Notes under the pieces: generated by a model
What the model was told of the DNA's origin: nothing
Database searches by the model: none
Seen by the model: only the letters and a program-made list of their open reading frames with translations
Made by a program: the position numbers and the translations under genes
Assembly (NCBI GenBank): GCA_964409645.1
Contig: CAYPEK010000005.1
Span: forward strand, 28,661 to 92,660
Source: CAYPEK01 sp964409645
Lineage (GTDB): Bacteria > UBP15 > UBA6099
Direction: 5' to 3'
DNA length: 64,000 nucleotides
Shown here: positions 37,143-48,864 of the stretch, piece by piece
Position numbering within the stretch: position 1 is the first letter of the stretch
How the letters are laid out: the number at the start of each line of letters is the position of its first letter

Positions 37143-40100
37143 ATGAGATCATTCCGAAGACTAATTATACCCGCCTTTATTGCGGGAATTTTAATTGTTC
37201 ATGCGGGGGCTTTGTTCGGCGCCACTCCACAACTAATAAACTATCAAGGTTACCTGAAACAGAGCGGCAAGCCGGTCGATGGCAACCTGAGCATGGAATT
37301 TGCCTTGTACAATGCACTGACAGGCGGTTCGCAGCTCTGCACCAGCGGCACGCAGACAATCACTGTGACCAAAGGCCGCTTCAACTTTCAGATCGGTTCC
37401 GCCGGCTGCGACCTCTCGACTATCGACTGGAATGCAAACTCCGTTTATCTCGAAATCATTGTTAATGCTTATACCCTTTCCCCCCGCGAACAAATTATTG
37501 CGAGCGGGTACTCTCTTTCGTCAGACAAACTCGACGGACTCGACTCGACCGCGTTCCTGAAAACAACCGGAGGCAGCCTTACCGGCGCGCTCGGCGTGGC
37601 GGGCGCTGTCTCGGCTTCCGGAACAATCAGCACCACTACAACAAGCAGCTTCAACGCACCCGCAAGCGGATACTTCAATTTCGGCGCCCTCCTCGGAACA
37701 ACCGGTTATGGTTTCCGAGACAACGCAGGCGTGCTCGAATACAAGGACAGCTCCGGAAGCTGGATAGCTTTCAATACACTAGGGGCTGCAGGCAGCTACT
37801 TAGTCACAACGGGCGGCACGATGACGGGGCAGATTACTTCGACGGTCGCCACCGGCACCGCCCCGTTCGTGATTACATCCGGCACGAAGATCACAAACCT
37901 CAACGCCGACACGCTCGACGGGATCGACTCGTCGGCATTCGCAACCGCCACTCACACTCACACTGGTTACATGGCTTCGACTACCGATAACTGGGTTAAC
38001 ACAACCGGCGACACCATGACCGGACAACTCACTTCGACGGTTGCCACAGGCACAGCCCCGTTCGTTATCACGTCCGGCACTAAAGTCACCAACCTCAACG
38101 CCGACACACTCGACGGGATCGACTCGTCGGCATTCGCAACCGCCACTCACACTCACACCGGCTACATGGCTTCGACTACCGACAACTGGGTCAACACAAC
38201 CGGCGACACAATGACCGGTCAACTCACTTCGACGGTTGCCACCGGCACAGCCCCGTTCGTGATTACGTCCGGCACTAAAGTCACCAACCTCAACGCCGAC
38301 ACACTCGACGGGATCGACTNNNNNNNNNNNNNNNNNNNNNNNNNNNNNNNNNNNNNNNNNNNNNNNNNNNNNNNNNNNNNNNNNNNNNNNNNNNNNNNNN
38401 NNNNNNNNNNNNNNNNNNNCGTCCGGCACTAAAGTCACCAACCTCAACGCCGACACACTCGACGGGATCGACTCATTGGCATTCGCAACCGCCACTCACA
38501 CGCACACCGGTTACATGGCTTCGACTACCGACAACTGGGTTAACACAACGGGCGACACAATGACCGGGCCGCTTCTTGTTAACTTCAACACGGCGACAGC
38601 TTCTGTCCAAATTAATAATAGCTCGGGCGGTAACGCTCTATACATAAACGCGACGGGCAATACGGTCGCAACATCATCGTTATACGTTTACACGGACAAC
38701 ACAAACGGCGGCAGTTACGCGATCCTCGGAAGCCATGCCGGAAACGGTTCCGGAATATATGGAACAGCAGCAGGAACGGGATATGGCATATACGGTTCAA
38801 GTTCAAACGGGGGCGCGGGAGTAGCCGGATATTTCGTCAATAACAACGCAGCAAACACGGGCATCGCTGTGACCGCGTTAAACATAAGCAACAGCACAGG
38901 AGAGGCGGGATATTTCGCCATAACGGACGCCGCCAACACAGCCGCCGCATTGTCGGGTATCACAAGCGGCACATCTATCACAAGCTACGGCGTTTACGGT
39001 TCCGCCGACGGCAGCGGCAAGGGCGTCATCGGCGTCAACAACAGCACCGGCTACGCGATATACGGCCGCAACGACGGCTCCGGCCCCGCGGGCATGTTTC
39101 TCAACAACAACGTGGGAAGCACCGCGCCGCCTCTGCTGGCAAGCACCACCGGAACCGGTAACCTGATGAACCTCCAGAAGAACGGCAGCACCTTGTTTTT
39201 CGTTGACAACGCCGGCACCGCGTGGGCAAGCGGAACAGCAGTCACCACAAGTGGATACATGAATTTCGGCGCGACAGCCGGAACGACAGGCTACGGGCTA
39301 CGCGACAACGCCGGATCGATTGAGTACAAGGACGGGTCGGGCTCATGGATCGCGTTCAGCTCGCTCGGCGGAGCGGGCTCTGTCGCAAAGACCGGCGACA
39401 CGATGAGCGGCGCGCTGGGCATTACTAACAGCGGCGCGACCGCTTCGCTATATGTTTACCAGACAGGCACGACAAACGAAGCGGCACATTTTGAAGTTGC
39501 CAATGTGGGAAGCACAAACGCGGCAGTAACCGCGAAAACTAACGGCTCCGGACAACTATTTTACGGGAACACAACAGGCACAGGCAATCTGCTGCAACTG
39601 CAAAACGGCGGCACCGATACGACAGTCGTGGACAACAACGGAACCCTTACACTATCGCGGATTTCAGGCAACGCGGTGTTAAACCTTAAAGCAACTGTCG
39701 GCAATAACATGTCGGCGATAACATTCCTGTCCCCCGGCGCCGCATCTTTATGGACAATACACAACGACATATTCGCGGTGGGCGGCCAGACATTTTCAAT
39801 CAAGGACGAGATTGCAGTCGCGGAAAGGCTCATGATCGACTCAACCGGGCGCATCGGAATCGGCACTGCATCGCCATTGTGGCAGCTCGATGTGAACGGC
39901 ACGGTTTCGGCGACAGGAACGATCATACCAACAAATGGTTACATGAACTTCGGCTCTACATCCGGCACCAGCGGCTACGGCTTCCGCGACAATGGCGGAA
40001 CACTCGAATATAAAAACGACAGCGGCTCGTGGGCGGCATTCACCAGCGGAGGCGGCTCTTACGTCGCCAAGACTGGCGACACGATGACAGGCGGACTGAT

Positions 40101-43100
40101 AGTCAGCTTCGACACTGCTACAAATTCGGTGGAGATAACAAACACCACCTCGGGGAAAGCACTCTACGCGAACAACACAAGCGCAGGCGCCGGGTTCGGC
40201 ATATTCGGCGGCCAGAGCGGAGCCGGATACGGCATATACGGATCAAACTCTTCATCCGGAACGGGCGTACGAGCATATAATTCGAGCAGCGGATACGGAC
40301 TCTACTCGGAAGCGGCGGACACGGGCATCGCGGCATACATCACCAATTCATTCAGCTCAAACACCAACGCGCCTCTTATAGTCAACACTCAAGGAACAGG
40401 CAGATTGTTCGAAGCTCGCCTAAACAGCTCGGTACTCTTCGATGTCGACAACAGCGGTGTAGCGTGGGCAAGCGGAACTGTGGTTCAGGCGAGCGGCTAT
40501 ATGAACTTCGGGACGACATCGGGCACGGCAGGCTACGGAATAAGAGACAACGGCGGCGCGATCCAGTTCAAAAACGACGGCGGTTCGTGGGTGAACGTCC
40601 CCAACGGAACCGGATACGTACTGAAATCAGGCGATGAGATGACCGGCGCGCTCGGGCTGACCAACAGCGGCGCGACGGCGACTATCTATGCATATCAAAC
40701 CGGCACAACAAACCAAGCGGCGTATTTCGGCGTGGACAATTCCTCCAGCACTTCGGATGCGGTTTACATCACATCCAACTCGAACTCGCTCGGCCTCGGG
40801 CTCTTTGTTTACCATTCCGGCTCGAACGGCGGCGCGGCACGCATCGAATCGACCGCCGGCATGAACGCTCAGGACGTTCTGTACCTGAAATCCAACTCCA
40901 ACACAGGCGGGAACACGCTCGACGCCGTACACTCCGGTTCGTCAGGAGTAGCCGGCATCTTCCAATCGACCAACATGGCCAACGCAACAAACACATTATA
41001 CGTAACGACCAACTCCACGGACGGAGGCCTCAACGGTCGCGGCCTCTCCGTGCTGCACATAGGCACGGGCGGCAACGCCGCACGCATCATCAACAATAAC
41101 ACGAACGTAGCGACCGATACGGTGTACGTCCGGACGGGCTCGAACACCAATGGTGCTAACGGTATTCATGTCGTACACACCGGCACCGGCACCAGCAACG
41201 GTATCCTCGTCGATAACGACAATACCGGCGGCTACGCGGGCGAGTTCATCAACTCGAATAACGTAACAAATTATGCGGCTCTCCACGCGCACACAAGCGG
41301 CTTGGGCAACGCCGCGTACTTCTCGACCATGCTCGGCGCCAACTCAGCTCCGACCGTCTATATAACCAGCAACTCAACGATGATGGACAGCGGACTGCTC
41401 GGCGGGAATCACACGGGCGCCGGCTCAATTATGGACTTCGCGGTGAGCGGCAGCCGCGTGTTCTACGTCGGTAACAACGCCGTGATGTACGCAACGGGCG
41501 CGGTTGTGATGCCGAACGGCTACATGAATTTCGGCGGCGAGTACGGCAGCGGCGGCTACGGCGTCCGCGACAACGCAGGCACACTGGAATACAAAAATTC
41601 AGGCGGGAGCTGGGCGTCATTCTCCACAGGTTCTTTTGTTGCGAAAACTGGCGACACAATGAGCGGCCCTCTCTTTATCAATTACAACACCGCCACCGCA
41701 ACTCTGCACGTTAATAACAACAGCCCGGGCAACGTCGCTTATTTCAGCCAGTCGGGAATAAACTCGGCGACCGCCGCAGTATATATGAATTCCGAGAATT
41801 CCGATCCGAGCGGATACACGTTAAAGGTAAGTCAGACGGGATTGGCCGCCGCCGCGTTGTTCTCTAACGACTACAACGCTCTCGCGACTTCGGCCGTGAC
41901 CATATCGTCCGGCAGCGGAATGCCCGGAAACAGAACTCTGCACGTTATCAACAAAGGCACTGAAGGAACCGCGCTACTCGTTAACGGATCGAGTTCGATC
42001 GAGACGACATTGAGCGTGCGCGGCAACGGTATGGCCGTCAACAACGCAACCGCCTCAGTCTATATGGAAAATTACAATCAAAATCAGGCATCATACCTGC
42101 TTCACGCGCGAACCTACGGCGAGGGCGCGTCCGCGTTTTTCGAAAACGCGAACCAAAATACGTCAACGGCAACTGTAGTGATCTCGTCCGACGGCGACTG
42201 GAACGATAACGCATCGCTGAGAATAGTTCATTTCGGCAACAGAGGGAAAGCAATCGACGCAACAGCAAAGACTTCGATAAATACACCGTTCAGATTCATC
42301 GGACAAGGAATCGGCGTGTCGAACGCTACGGCGTCCGTATATATGCTGGGCGCCAATCAGCACGAAGGGAGCAGCGTTCTCCACGTCGAGAACAAAGGCA
42401 TGGGCTCGGCGGCGGTGTTTGAAAACACTGAAACGGGATCGAACGCGTCGGCAACCGTGAGGATCGCCACGTACTATAACAACTTCACCGACACAAACAA
42501 CGTCGGCCTCCAGATCGACGTGAACGGGAGCAACGGAAAGGGGTTGCTCGTTGACACCACGACGTCAAACGGCCCCCTCGCCTCCTTCATGTCGAACGGC
42601 ACGAACAATTACGCCACGGACGTGGTGCGAATCGTTGACTACCGGACGAGCCCGCTCGCGGCGGGCATACATTCCACCGCCATGAGGACAGGTTCAGCAG
42701 CGGTGTTCGAGTCGGCGAACTCGGTTTCCGCAACAGCCACGGTGCGCATCGTAACAGGGTCAATAAACTACGGCCGCGGGCTCCTTGTGGAACACTCCGG
42801 CCAGTACGGAAATGCGCTCGACGTCAGAAGTTCGACATCCGAGAGTACACTCGCCACTTTCAGCTACGCTCCCGGCAGCGCGGTCGCAACGGCGGCGATT
42901 TACATCGAAAACACGAACAGCAGCTCGGGAAGCAAAGGCCTTCACGTTCTCAACAAAGGCAACGGAGGCGCGGCGGCAATGTTCGAAACGTCCGGCAACA
43001 ATCCCGCTACGGCCACGGTGCTGATCAGAAACAGGGCCAACCAGTTGGAATCCACCGCGTTCAGGGTGGAACAGTACGGAATGCAGGCAGCCACCGCTCT

Positions 43101-45096
43101 CTTCCAGTCCTATTACACGTCCAACGCGACTCCAACGATCATGGTCGAGAACGAGGGCTTCGGCGACTTCATGGTGTTCAGAAAGGCCGCAACGCCGAAA
43201 TTCTACGTGGACATAAACGGAAATGTTTATGCCAGCGGAACAATCAACGGGCTCGGAACCAGCGGCTCGTATGTCAATAAAACCGGCGATGCTATGACCG
43301 GCCCGCTATATGTCGGGTTCGACACAGCGACCGAAACGGTGACAATCGTCAACCACGGCGCGGGCACCGCACTGAGCATCGATACGACCGGGAATACGAC
43401 CGCAGCCCGGGCATTGTCGCTGACAACCGACAACACAAATGGAGGAAGCTACGGAATATACAGCGAGACAACAGGGTTTGGCTCTCCGGGCTACTTCTAT
43501 GTCAATAATGCCGCGAACAACAAAGACGCTGTTGCCGGATACTCTCAAGGAGTGGGCAACTCGGTGGCGGGATATGCCACCGCAGGCGGCCGCGCGGGCT
43601 ATTTTGAGAACGCTTACTCCTCAAGCTCCTACCCGGCGGTGGCCATAACGACAAATTCCGACGTCGGAAACGCATACGGACTATCCGTTACAAACACAGG
43701 AACAGGCTCGGATGCGGCACATTTCTATATCAGTAATGCATCCAATAACTATTCTGCTCTGTCGGCAATGACGAACGGCGGAGGCAACGCGGGAAGTTTC
43801 GAGATTTCAAACGTTGCAAATATATCGCCGGCTCTAACCGTGACGACGAGCGGCACCGGCAACGGCGCCAATTTCTCCGTATCAAACAACACAAGCAGCG
43901 CCTCATCCGTTTTTGCAACCACAGTAGGGTCAGGCAATGCCAGCTACTTTACGATTACTAACAGCGGAAACGCCAACGCCGCGGTCCATGCGGACACTGA
44001 CGGCACAGGCGCCGCGGTTTACGGACTTAACACGGGAACGGGCAGCGCAGGTAACTTCCAGATTTCGAACAACGTCAACACCAACCCGGCGCTGATGGCA
44101 ACCACGAGCGGAACGGGAAACGCGGTTTATGCAACAACAAGCGGGTCCGGCACAGTAGGTTATTTTGAGAATACCACCAATACAAATGCAAGTCCGGCTA
44201 TCGACGTGGTTACAAACACCAGCATCGCAACAGGATACGGCATCAGGTCTATAACTTCCGGTATGAGCTCCGCGGGATATTTCAAAACAACCAGCGGAAC
44301 TAATGCAAATCCCGCCCTGACAGCCGAGACAGCAGGCTCCGGAGCGGCGCTATTGGGATACACGACGGGGAGCGGCATAGGCGTGATCGGGCAGACGATC
44401 GGAACCTCATACGCCGGATACTTCAGCATCACTAATAATTCGAGTGAAGCCTCCACCCTTCTTGCAACGACGAACGGCGTAGGCGCTGCAATTAAAAGCC
44501 TGACGACAGGAACGGGTTTCGCCGGTAATTTCGTCGTCAGCAACACGTCCAGTGCAACAGACTCGGTTTATATCTTGACAGATTCCAACACCGCTGGCGG
44601 GCACGGGCTAAGAGTCACACACAAAGGAACGGGCGACGCCGCCGCGCTAATCGAAATCAATAATGTCAGCAACTCAAACGCGATCATATTCGGGAACACA
44701 ACCGGCACGGGAAATCTGCTACAGCTCCAGAAGGGTGCTTCGAACAAGTTCATCGTGGACAACAACGGCGGCGTCTCTCACGGCTGCTCGGCCGGCTGGA
44801 TCGACGGCGGCGGCTTCTGCATCAATTCAACATTCGTGGGAGCTTCTCTCTTAGGCGCGGCAAGCGACTGCGCGTCTCAGGAAGCAACAGTGTGCTCGGC
44901 GGGCATGTTTGTTCACGCGTGTGCGAACGGACTCGTCACCCCTTCGACAGGCACGAATTTTCTTGTCGATTCAGTCACCGCCACCGGCGTTTCCGTGATA
45001 TCGACAACCGCGACTCCTTGCACGGACGCCTCGCTATCCTCAACGTCCATCGCTTTTAACACTACGGCCTTTTACTATTGTTGTAGGGTGAAATAA
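37143..45096 (+). CDS. Giant tail-fibre-like repeat protein
   Basis: One gene interrupted by an N gap (38320-38419). If the gap is collapsed on its 54-bp overlap, the gene is exactly 2,600 codons in one frame. Sec signal peptide (ending near FGA, residue 27), then an N-terminal module (NYQGYLKQSGKPVDGN...) seen in secreted fibre proteins. Next come four 65-aa units (LDGIDSSAFATATHTH), then five copies of SGYMNFG-x(3)-GT-x-GYGxRDN-x(2)-x-EYKN-x(2)-GSW, a GIGTASPLWQLDVNGT block typical of tail fibres, and long stretches of degenerate Gly/Thr/Asn/Ala repeats (xxGYFxxxNxxNxxxA). About 100 Cys-rich residues cap the C-terminus. Few charged residues. Probably a trimeric or beta-helical surface fibre; no phage genes flank it. 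Confidence 0.82.
37821..38559 (+). repeat. 195-bp tandem repeat (65 aa units)
   Basis: Units begin at the ATG codon of the GDTM motif at 37821, 38016 and 38211, each exactly 195 bp later, over 90% alike by eye between the second and third. The third is cut by the N gap: 109 bases before it and 86 bases after the shared overlap add up to 195. The next unit (from 38560) has diverged into other repeats. Confidence 0.85.
38320..38419. other. Assembly gap (100 N), probably spurious
   Basis: The 54 bases before the gap (38266-38319) are identical to the 54 bases after it (38420-38473). Removing the N run and one copy of the overlap restores both the reading frame and the exact 195-bp repeat length. 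The assembler likely stopped at a repeat of about k-mer size and a scaffolder then joined overlapping contigs with Ns. A true gap of 141 bp, or 141 plus multiples of 195, is the alternative. Confidence 0.85.
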
Positions 45097-45097
45097 T

Positions 45098-46279
45098 TTA
45101 GTTGCTTAGCGGCTTCGAGCGCGGTTTTGCAAATCGCCTAAGCGCCAACATAATAAGCATTGCCAGCGCCACCGGGATCAGGCACACAATACCTGTCCTC
45201 AGCGCCGTTCTCTCCGCGATGAAACCCACCGCCGGCGGGATGAGCGTGCCGCCCAGTCCGCCGGTTGCGAACATCATCCCCGTCGCCGCTCCGAAGTATT
45301 TCTTATATTCGTCCGCGCTCACCGATATCAGCAGCGGCACCTGTGCAGATATGCACAACCCCGTAAAAAACGCGCCCGCATAAACCTCCGACGGAACCCG
45401 CGCCAGCGCCACTCCCGCAAGCCCCAGCGCCGAGCCGCCCACATAGAACCACAGAAGCCGCCGCGCCCCCACGCGCACCGACAGAAAACTGCTCGCGAGC
45501 CGCCCCGTCAGCAGGCCGCCCCAGAACATACTCCCCGCCACCGCCGCCGGACGGATGCCCGCGCCGATGTCCGTCCGCACAAACGAAAACAGCCACGCAT
45601 TCATGCTCATCTCGCATCCGATGCTGCCGAACATCACCAGCGCGAGCAGCATGAAGCCGACATTCCTCAACAAGCCGAGCGACGCCGCCGTCCCGGGCCC
45701 TTTCTTCCGTTCCGCCGCCGGATACCGGATCGCAAGAAACACAACCAGCGACACAAAAATCAACGCGCACGCCACGAGATACGACACGCGATAATCGCAA
45801 TGCCGCTCCAACAAACCGCCCGCGAGCATCGGGCCGGACACCGCGCCGACCCCGAACGACATGTGAAGCAGGCTCAGATACCGCGGCGACTTGTCGCCGT
45901 TCACCTGTGGAATAATCGAGTTCGTCCCGACGTCGATCATTCCGAGTCCGAGTCCGATCACTATGAACGCCGGCGGCGCCACCGCCCACAAATGCGTCGT
46001 CCCGGCAACCGCGAGGCCCGCCGTCAGTATCGCCGTTCCCGCAGTCATCACGCGCCCCGCGCCGTACGCGTTCACCGCGAAACCGAAGAAAAAAGTTGCG
46101 AATGTGCCGCCCAAAAGGCACGTGAACAGCAGTCCGAGCGTGCCCAGCGACACGCCATACGCGCGCCCCATCGCGGGGAGATTCGGCCCCACGATCGCCA
46201 GCACCACGCCGGTGCCGAAATACGAAAACATCGACGCCGCGTTGATCGCAGTCCTGCTGTATTTTTTCTCTTCAGCCAT
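45098..46279 (-). CDS. MFS transporter
   Basis: 393 aa with about twelve hydrophobic segments and a polar central loop (RYPAAERKKGPGTA, near 195), the usual major facilitator layout. The first-half block MSFGVGAVSGPMLAGG and the Gly/Ala-rich helices resemble the FucP/NarK-like and YbjJ-like branches, without a substrate-telling motif. It is last in a four-gene minus-strand unit (membrane glycosyltransferase, GDPD, TPR protein, MFS) and its stop codon almost touches that of the convergent giant fibre gene. It could move a small product of the unit's phosphodiesterase, but that is only inference. Confidence 0.8.
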   Translation of the reverse strand: MAEEKKYSRTAINAASMFSYFGTGVVLAIVGPNLPAMGRAYGVSLGTLGLLFTCLLGGTFATFFFGFAVNAYGAGRVMTAGTAILTAGLAVAGTTHLWAVAPPAFIVIGLGLGMIDVGTNSIIPQVNGDKSPRYLSLLHMSFGVGAVSGPMLAGGLLERHCDYRVSYLVACALIFVSLVVFLAIRYPAAERKKGPGTAASLGLLRNVGFMLLALVMFGSIGCEMSMNAWLFSFVRTDIGAGIRPAAVAGSMFWGGLLTGRLASSFLSVRVGARRLLWFYVGGSALGLAGVALARVPSEVYAGAFFTGLCISAQVPLLISVSADEYKKYFGAATGMMFATGGLGGTLIPPAVGFIAERTALRTGIVCLIPVALAMLIMLALRRFAKPRSKPLSN

Positions 46280-46351
46280 AATTACCCGCCGCCCTTCACG
46301 GCGAACGATATTGTAAATTTGCGGGGATTTTATTTCAAACCTATTTAATTA

Positions 46352-47956
46352 TCAGTTGCAACCCGATGCTGTGTACTCGACCCTGTAGAGCTGTGCGCCG
46401 TCTTTGTTGCTGAAGCGCCACACAAGCTCCTTGTCCGAATACGCACGCACGCGAAGCCCGGGTCCAGCCGCTCCGGCGCCGCCGGGCACTGGAACCACTA
46501 TTTTGCCGAACCGCGACTTCGCATCCGCAGCCTCCGTCCCGGTGTCCGGCCCAAACGCCTCTTCTTTCTCCATGTACACCGCCGTCACGAAATCGCAGAA
46601 CACAGGCACGAACGCCGTGTCACGGTCCCATTCAAAAGCCGTTTCCTCTCCGCCTTCGCAGTGATTGGAAAACTCAACCTTTTCCGCCAACCGCTCCCGG
46701 AGCCATGCCTGCACTCCCTTGTACGCGGTTGTGAAGATGCCGATCTTGTCAGCGCACAGCCGCGCGAGTTGCAGGCTGCCGTAACTCCCGGTGACGAGAT
46801 TCTGTATGTCGTCCGACTCCAGAGCAAACCGCTTGAAGAGACTATCGGCAATTTCCCGCGCGCCGGCCGCGTCCCCTGCGACAAGTCTGAATACGCTTTC
46901 GCGGCCCGCCGCCTTGCATATATCCCCGAGCCTGTTTTTATACATATCGATGTAGTGCGTATTTGCGAACGGGGGGAATGAATCGAGGAGCTTATTGAGT
47001 TTTTCGGCGTATTCGGCACGTCCGGAATAGAACGAAGCGAGCGCGAGCGCCGCGCCCGCGCTGCCGGGATGCGCCGCATAGTTGCTTTCAAGCAATTGCT
47101 CCGCCTCGGCCACTCTGCCCTGCCCCGCCAGCAGTTCCGCCAGCTTGTCCCCCGCGTAGTAGAAACCCGGCGCGGTCCGGAGCGCTTCCCTGAACAGCGC
47201 CTCACGCTCCGCGGCGGGCGAGCCCGTCTTTTCGAGCTTCATGCTCTTCCACATCAGACACGCCGCGGGTGCGATTTCCTCCGCGCCGCCGACGTCCGGC
47301 ATCCCGAATTCAAGATAGGCGCTTTTCGGCTCGGGGTACTCCTTCACCGCAGTCACCGCTTCCGGCACAGCGGCCGCACAGTCGCCGAAAAAACTCTCGG
47401 CGAAGAAAAATATATAGTGCGCATTGGCATATTTCATGCCGAGTTTCACCGTTTCGTCGTAGTGCCGCGCGGCGGCTTCGCGGTCACCACGGATGAACTT
47501 CTCCACGAACCAGAGCAGCAAGTGCGGCTCGCCCGCGCCGGGGTCAACCTTCAATGCCCGCCGCGACTCTTTCTCCACAGTCAGTATCGCCGCCATATCG
47601 CCGCGCATGTATTTCGCGGCGGCCAGCATGGCCTCCGCCAGATGGTTCCACTCGTTGTCGGGCCCCTTCTCAAGCGCGGTGCGGATCAGCTCCCGCGTGC
47701 GCTCCGGAGTACCCGAGTACAGCGGATCGATGAGGCCCATCGCCTCCATGAAAGCAAGTCCGCTGTAGCTGAGAGAATGATTTGGATTTTCGGATATGTT
47801 CTTTTCGAGTTCCTGCATTCCGGGGATGGACGCGCCCATGAAATAGATCGTCATCGCGTGCGCGAAAGCGGCGTCGGCATCCTCCGAGGCGGCTCGCGCC
47901 GCAACACCGGTCATGCAGACAATCAACAAGCAAAATATTGCCGCCGGACGATTCAT
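46352..47956 (-). CDS. Secreted TPR-repeat protein
   Basis: 534 aa. Sec signal peptide (cleavage after ARA, near residue 22), then helical TPR-like repeats (DADAAFAHAMTIYFMGAS, HSLSYSGLAFMEAMG, AEQLLESNYAAHPGSAGAALALASFY) through about residue 330, and a C-terminal alpha/beta part (about 400-534) that I do not recognise. TPR domains bind proteins. Its ATG overlaps the stop of the GDPD gene by 4 bases (ATGA), so the two are translationally coupled. The MFS gene follows after 72 bases. Confidence 0.72.
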   Translation of the reverse strand: MNRPAAIFCLLIVCMTGVAARAASEDADAAFAHAMTIYFMGASIPGMQELEKNISENPNHSLSYSGLAFMEAMGLIDPLYSGTPERTRELIRTALEKGPDNEWNHLAEAMLAAAKYMRGDMAAILTVEKESRRALKVDPGAGEPHLLLWFVEKFIRGDREAAARHYDETVKLGMKYANAHYIFFFAESFFGDCAAAVPEAVTAVKEYPEPKSAYLEFGMPDVGGAEEIAPAACLMWKSMKLEKTGSPAAEREALFREALRTAPGFYYAGDKLAELLAGQGRVAEAEQLLESNYAAHPGSAGAALALASFYSGRAEYAEKLNKLLDSFPPFANTHYIDMYKNRLGDICKAAGRESVFRLVAGDAAGAREIADSLFKRFALESDDIQNLVTGSYGSLQLARLCADKIGIFTTAYKGVQAWLRERLAEKVEFSNHCEGGEETAFEWDRDTAFVPVFCDFVTAVYMEKEEAFGPDTGTEAADAKSRFGKIVVPVPGGAGAAGPGLRVRAYSDKELVWRFSNKDGAQLYRVEYTASGCN

Positions 47957-48816
47957 TGGACCTCCGGTTTCTTAGGCGCGAGGCATTTGAGAACCATGTC
48001 CGGGTTGTCCGTCTGCACGGCATCGGCTCCGATGCTGATTTGCTTTTTGACACCCGAGCAGTTGTCCGCGCTCGTCTGGATGTCGATAAAAGTCTTCATT
48101 CCAAGTTTGTGCGCGAGCGCGGCCACCTCCGGATTGAAAGATTCCACATTCGATGCCATCGCGTCGAGTTTGAGCTTCGAGCTCTCGACCGATCTCAGAA
48201 TCAGTTCGGAGTCGCATTCCGTCATCACCATGAAGCGCGGGTCGATTTTCCTTATCGCGCGCAGCTCTTCCGAGCCGCCGTAGATAAGCGTCGTTTCAAT
48301 CGCGCCAGCTTTGATTATCGCATCCGCGAGGGCCTCCGGCGTGGCGTCCTTCCAGTCGAGATAGGTGTTGATCCTGCCGTTGGCGGCGGCGTAATATTCC
48401 TCGATCGTCGGAACGCGCGTGCCTTTGAATTTCTGCCTGAACTTGTACCCCGCGTCGAGTTTTTTGATCTCTTCGAGAGTGAGGTCTTTTATCAGGCCCT
48501 TGCCGTCCGTCGTGCCGTCCACGCTTTCGTTGTGCATGAGCACGAGTCGCCCGTCCTTCGTTGTGCGCACGTCGATCTCGACGAAATCGAGGCCCATTTT
48601 GATCGCCTTTTCAGTTGCGGGGATGGTGTTCTGTGGAGCAAACTTGCTCACGCCGCGGTGCGCCACTATCAGCACCGGCCTTCCGTCCTTGGGCGTAAAA
48701 ATCGCCGACTCCCGCGCGGATGTCAGAATGCCGGACAGCAACAGCGCCGCCGCGGCCGCCGCGCATACAGGCCTTGCGATCCGTATTTTCTTCAACGCTC
48801 CAAAGACGTATTTCAT
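47953..48816 (-). CDS. Glycerophosphodiester phosphodiesterase, exported
   Basis: 287 aa with an N-terminal hydrophobic export signal (about 13-32). The GDPD pattern is clear: VAHRGVSKFAPQNTI, DFVEIDVRTTKDGRLVLMHN (E-x-D metal ligands and the second catalytic His), TTDGKG. Two departures: the usual P-E-N is P-Q-N, and the later E-x-K strand reads L-D-W-K, swapping a metal-ligand Glu for Asp. It would cut glycerophosphodiesters from lipid turnover outside the cytoplasm. I chose ATG 48816 since GGAGG lies 6 bases upstream; an ATG at 48840 adds 8 residues. It overlaps the TPR gene by 4 bases. Confidence 0.85.
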   Translation of the reverse strand: MKYVFGALKKIRIARPVCAAAAAALLLSGILTSARESAIFTPKDGRPVLIVAHRGVSKFAPQNTIPATEKAIKMGLDFVEIDVRTTKDGRLVLMHNESVDGTTDGKGLIKDLTLEEIKKLDAGYKFRQKFKGTRVPTIEEYYAAANGRINTYLDWKDATPEALADAIIKAGAIETTLIYGGSEELRAIRKIDPRFMVMTECDSELILRSVESSKLKLDAMASNVESFNPEVAALAHKLGMKTFIDIQTSADNCSGVKKQISIGADAVQTDNPDMVLKCLAPKKPEVQ

Positions 48817-48864
48817 ATCATCCTCCGTGGCGCGCCTCAAATACCTTGAGCGGCCGCGCCGTTA

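Noticed and set aside
37821..38559. CRISPR array suggested by regular repeats
   Set aside because: Units are 195 bp, in frame and fully repeated with no unique spacers; they encode the 65-aa protein repeats.
37143..45096. Prophage tail-fibre gene
   Set aside because: It has a Sec signal peptide and no neighbouring capsid, tail, integrase or lysis genes; the flanks are CheX and MFS genes.
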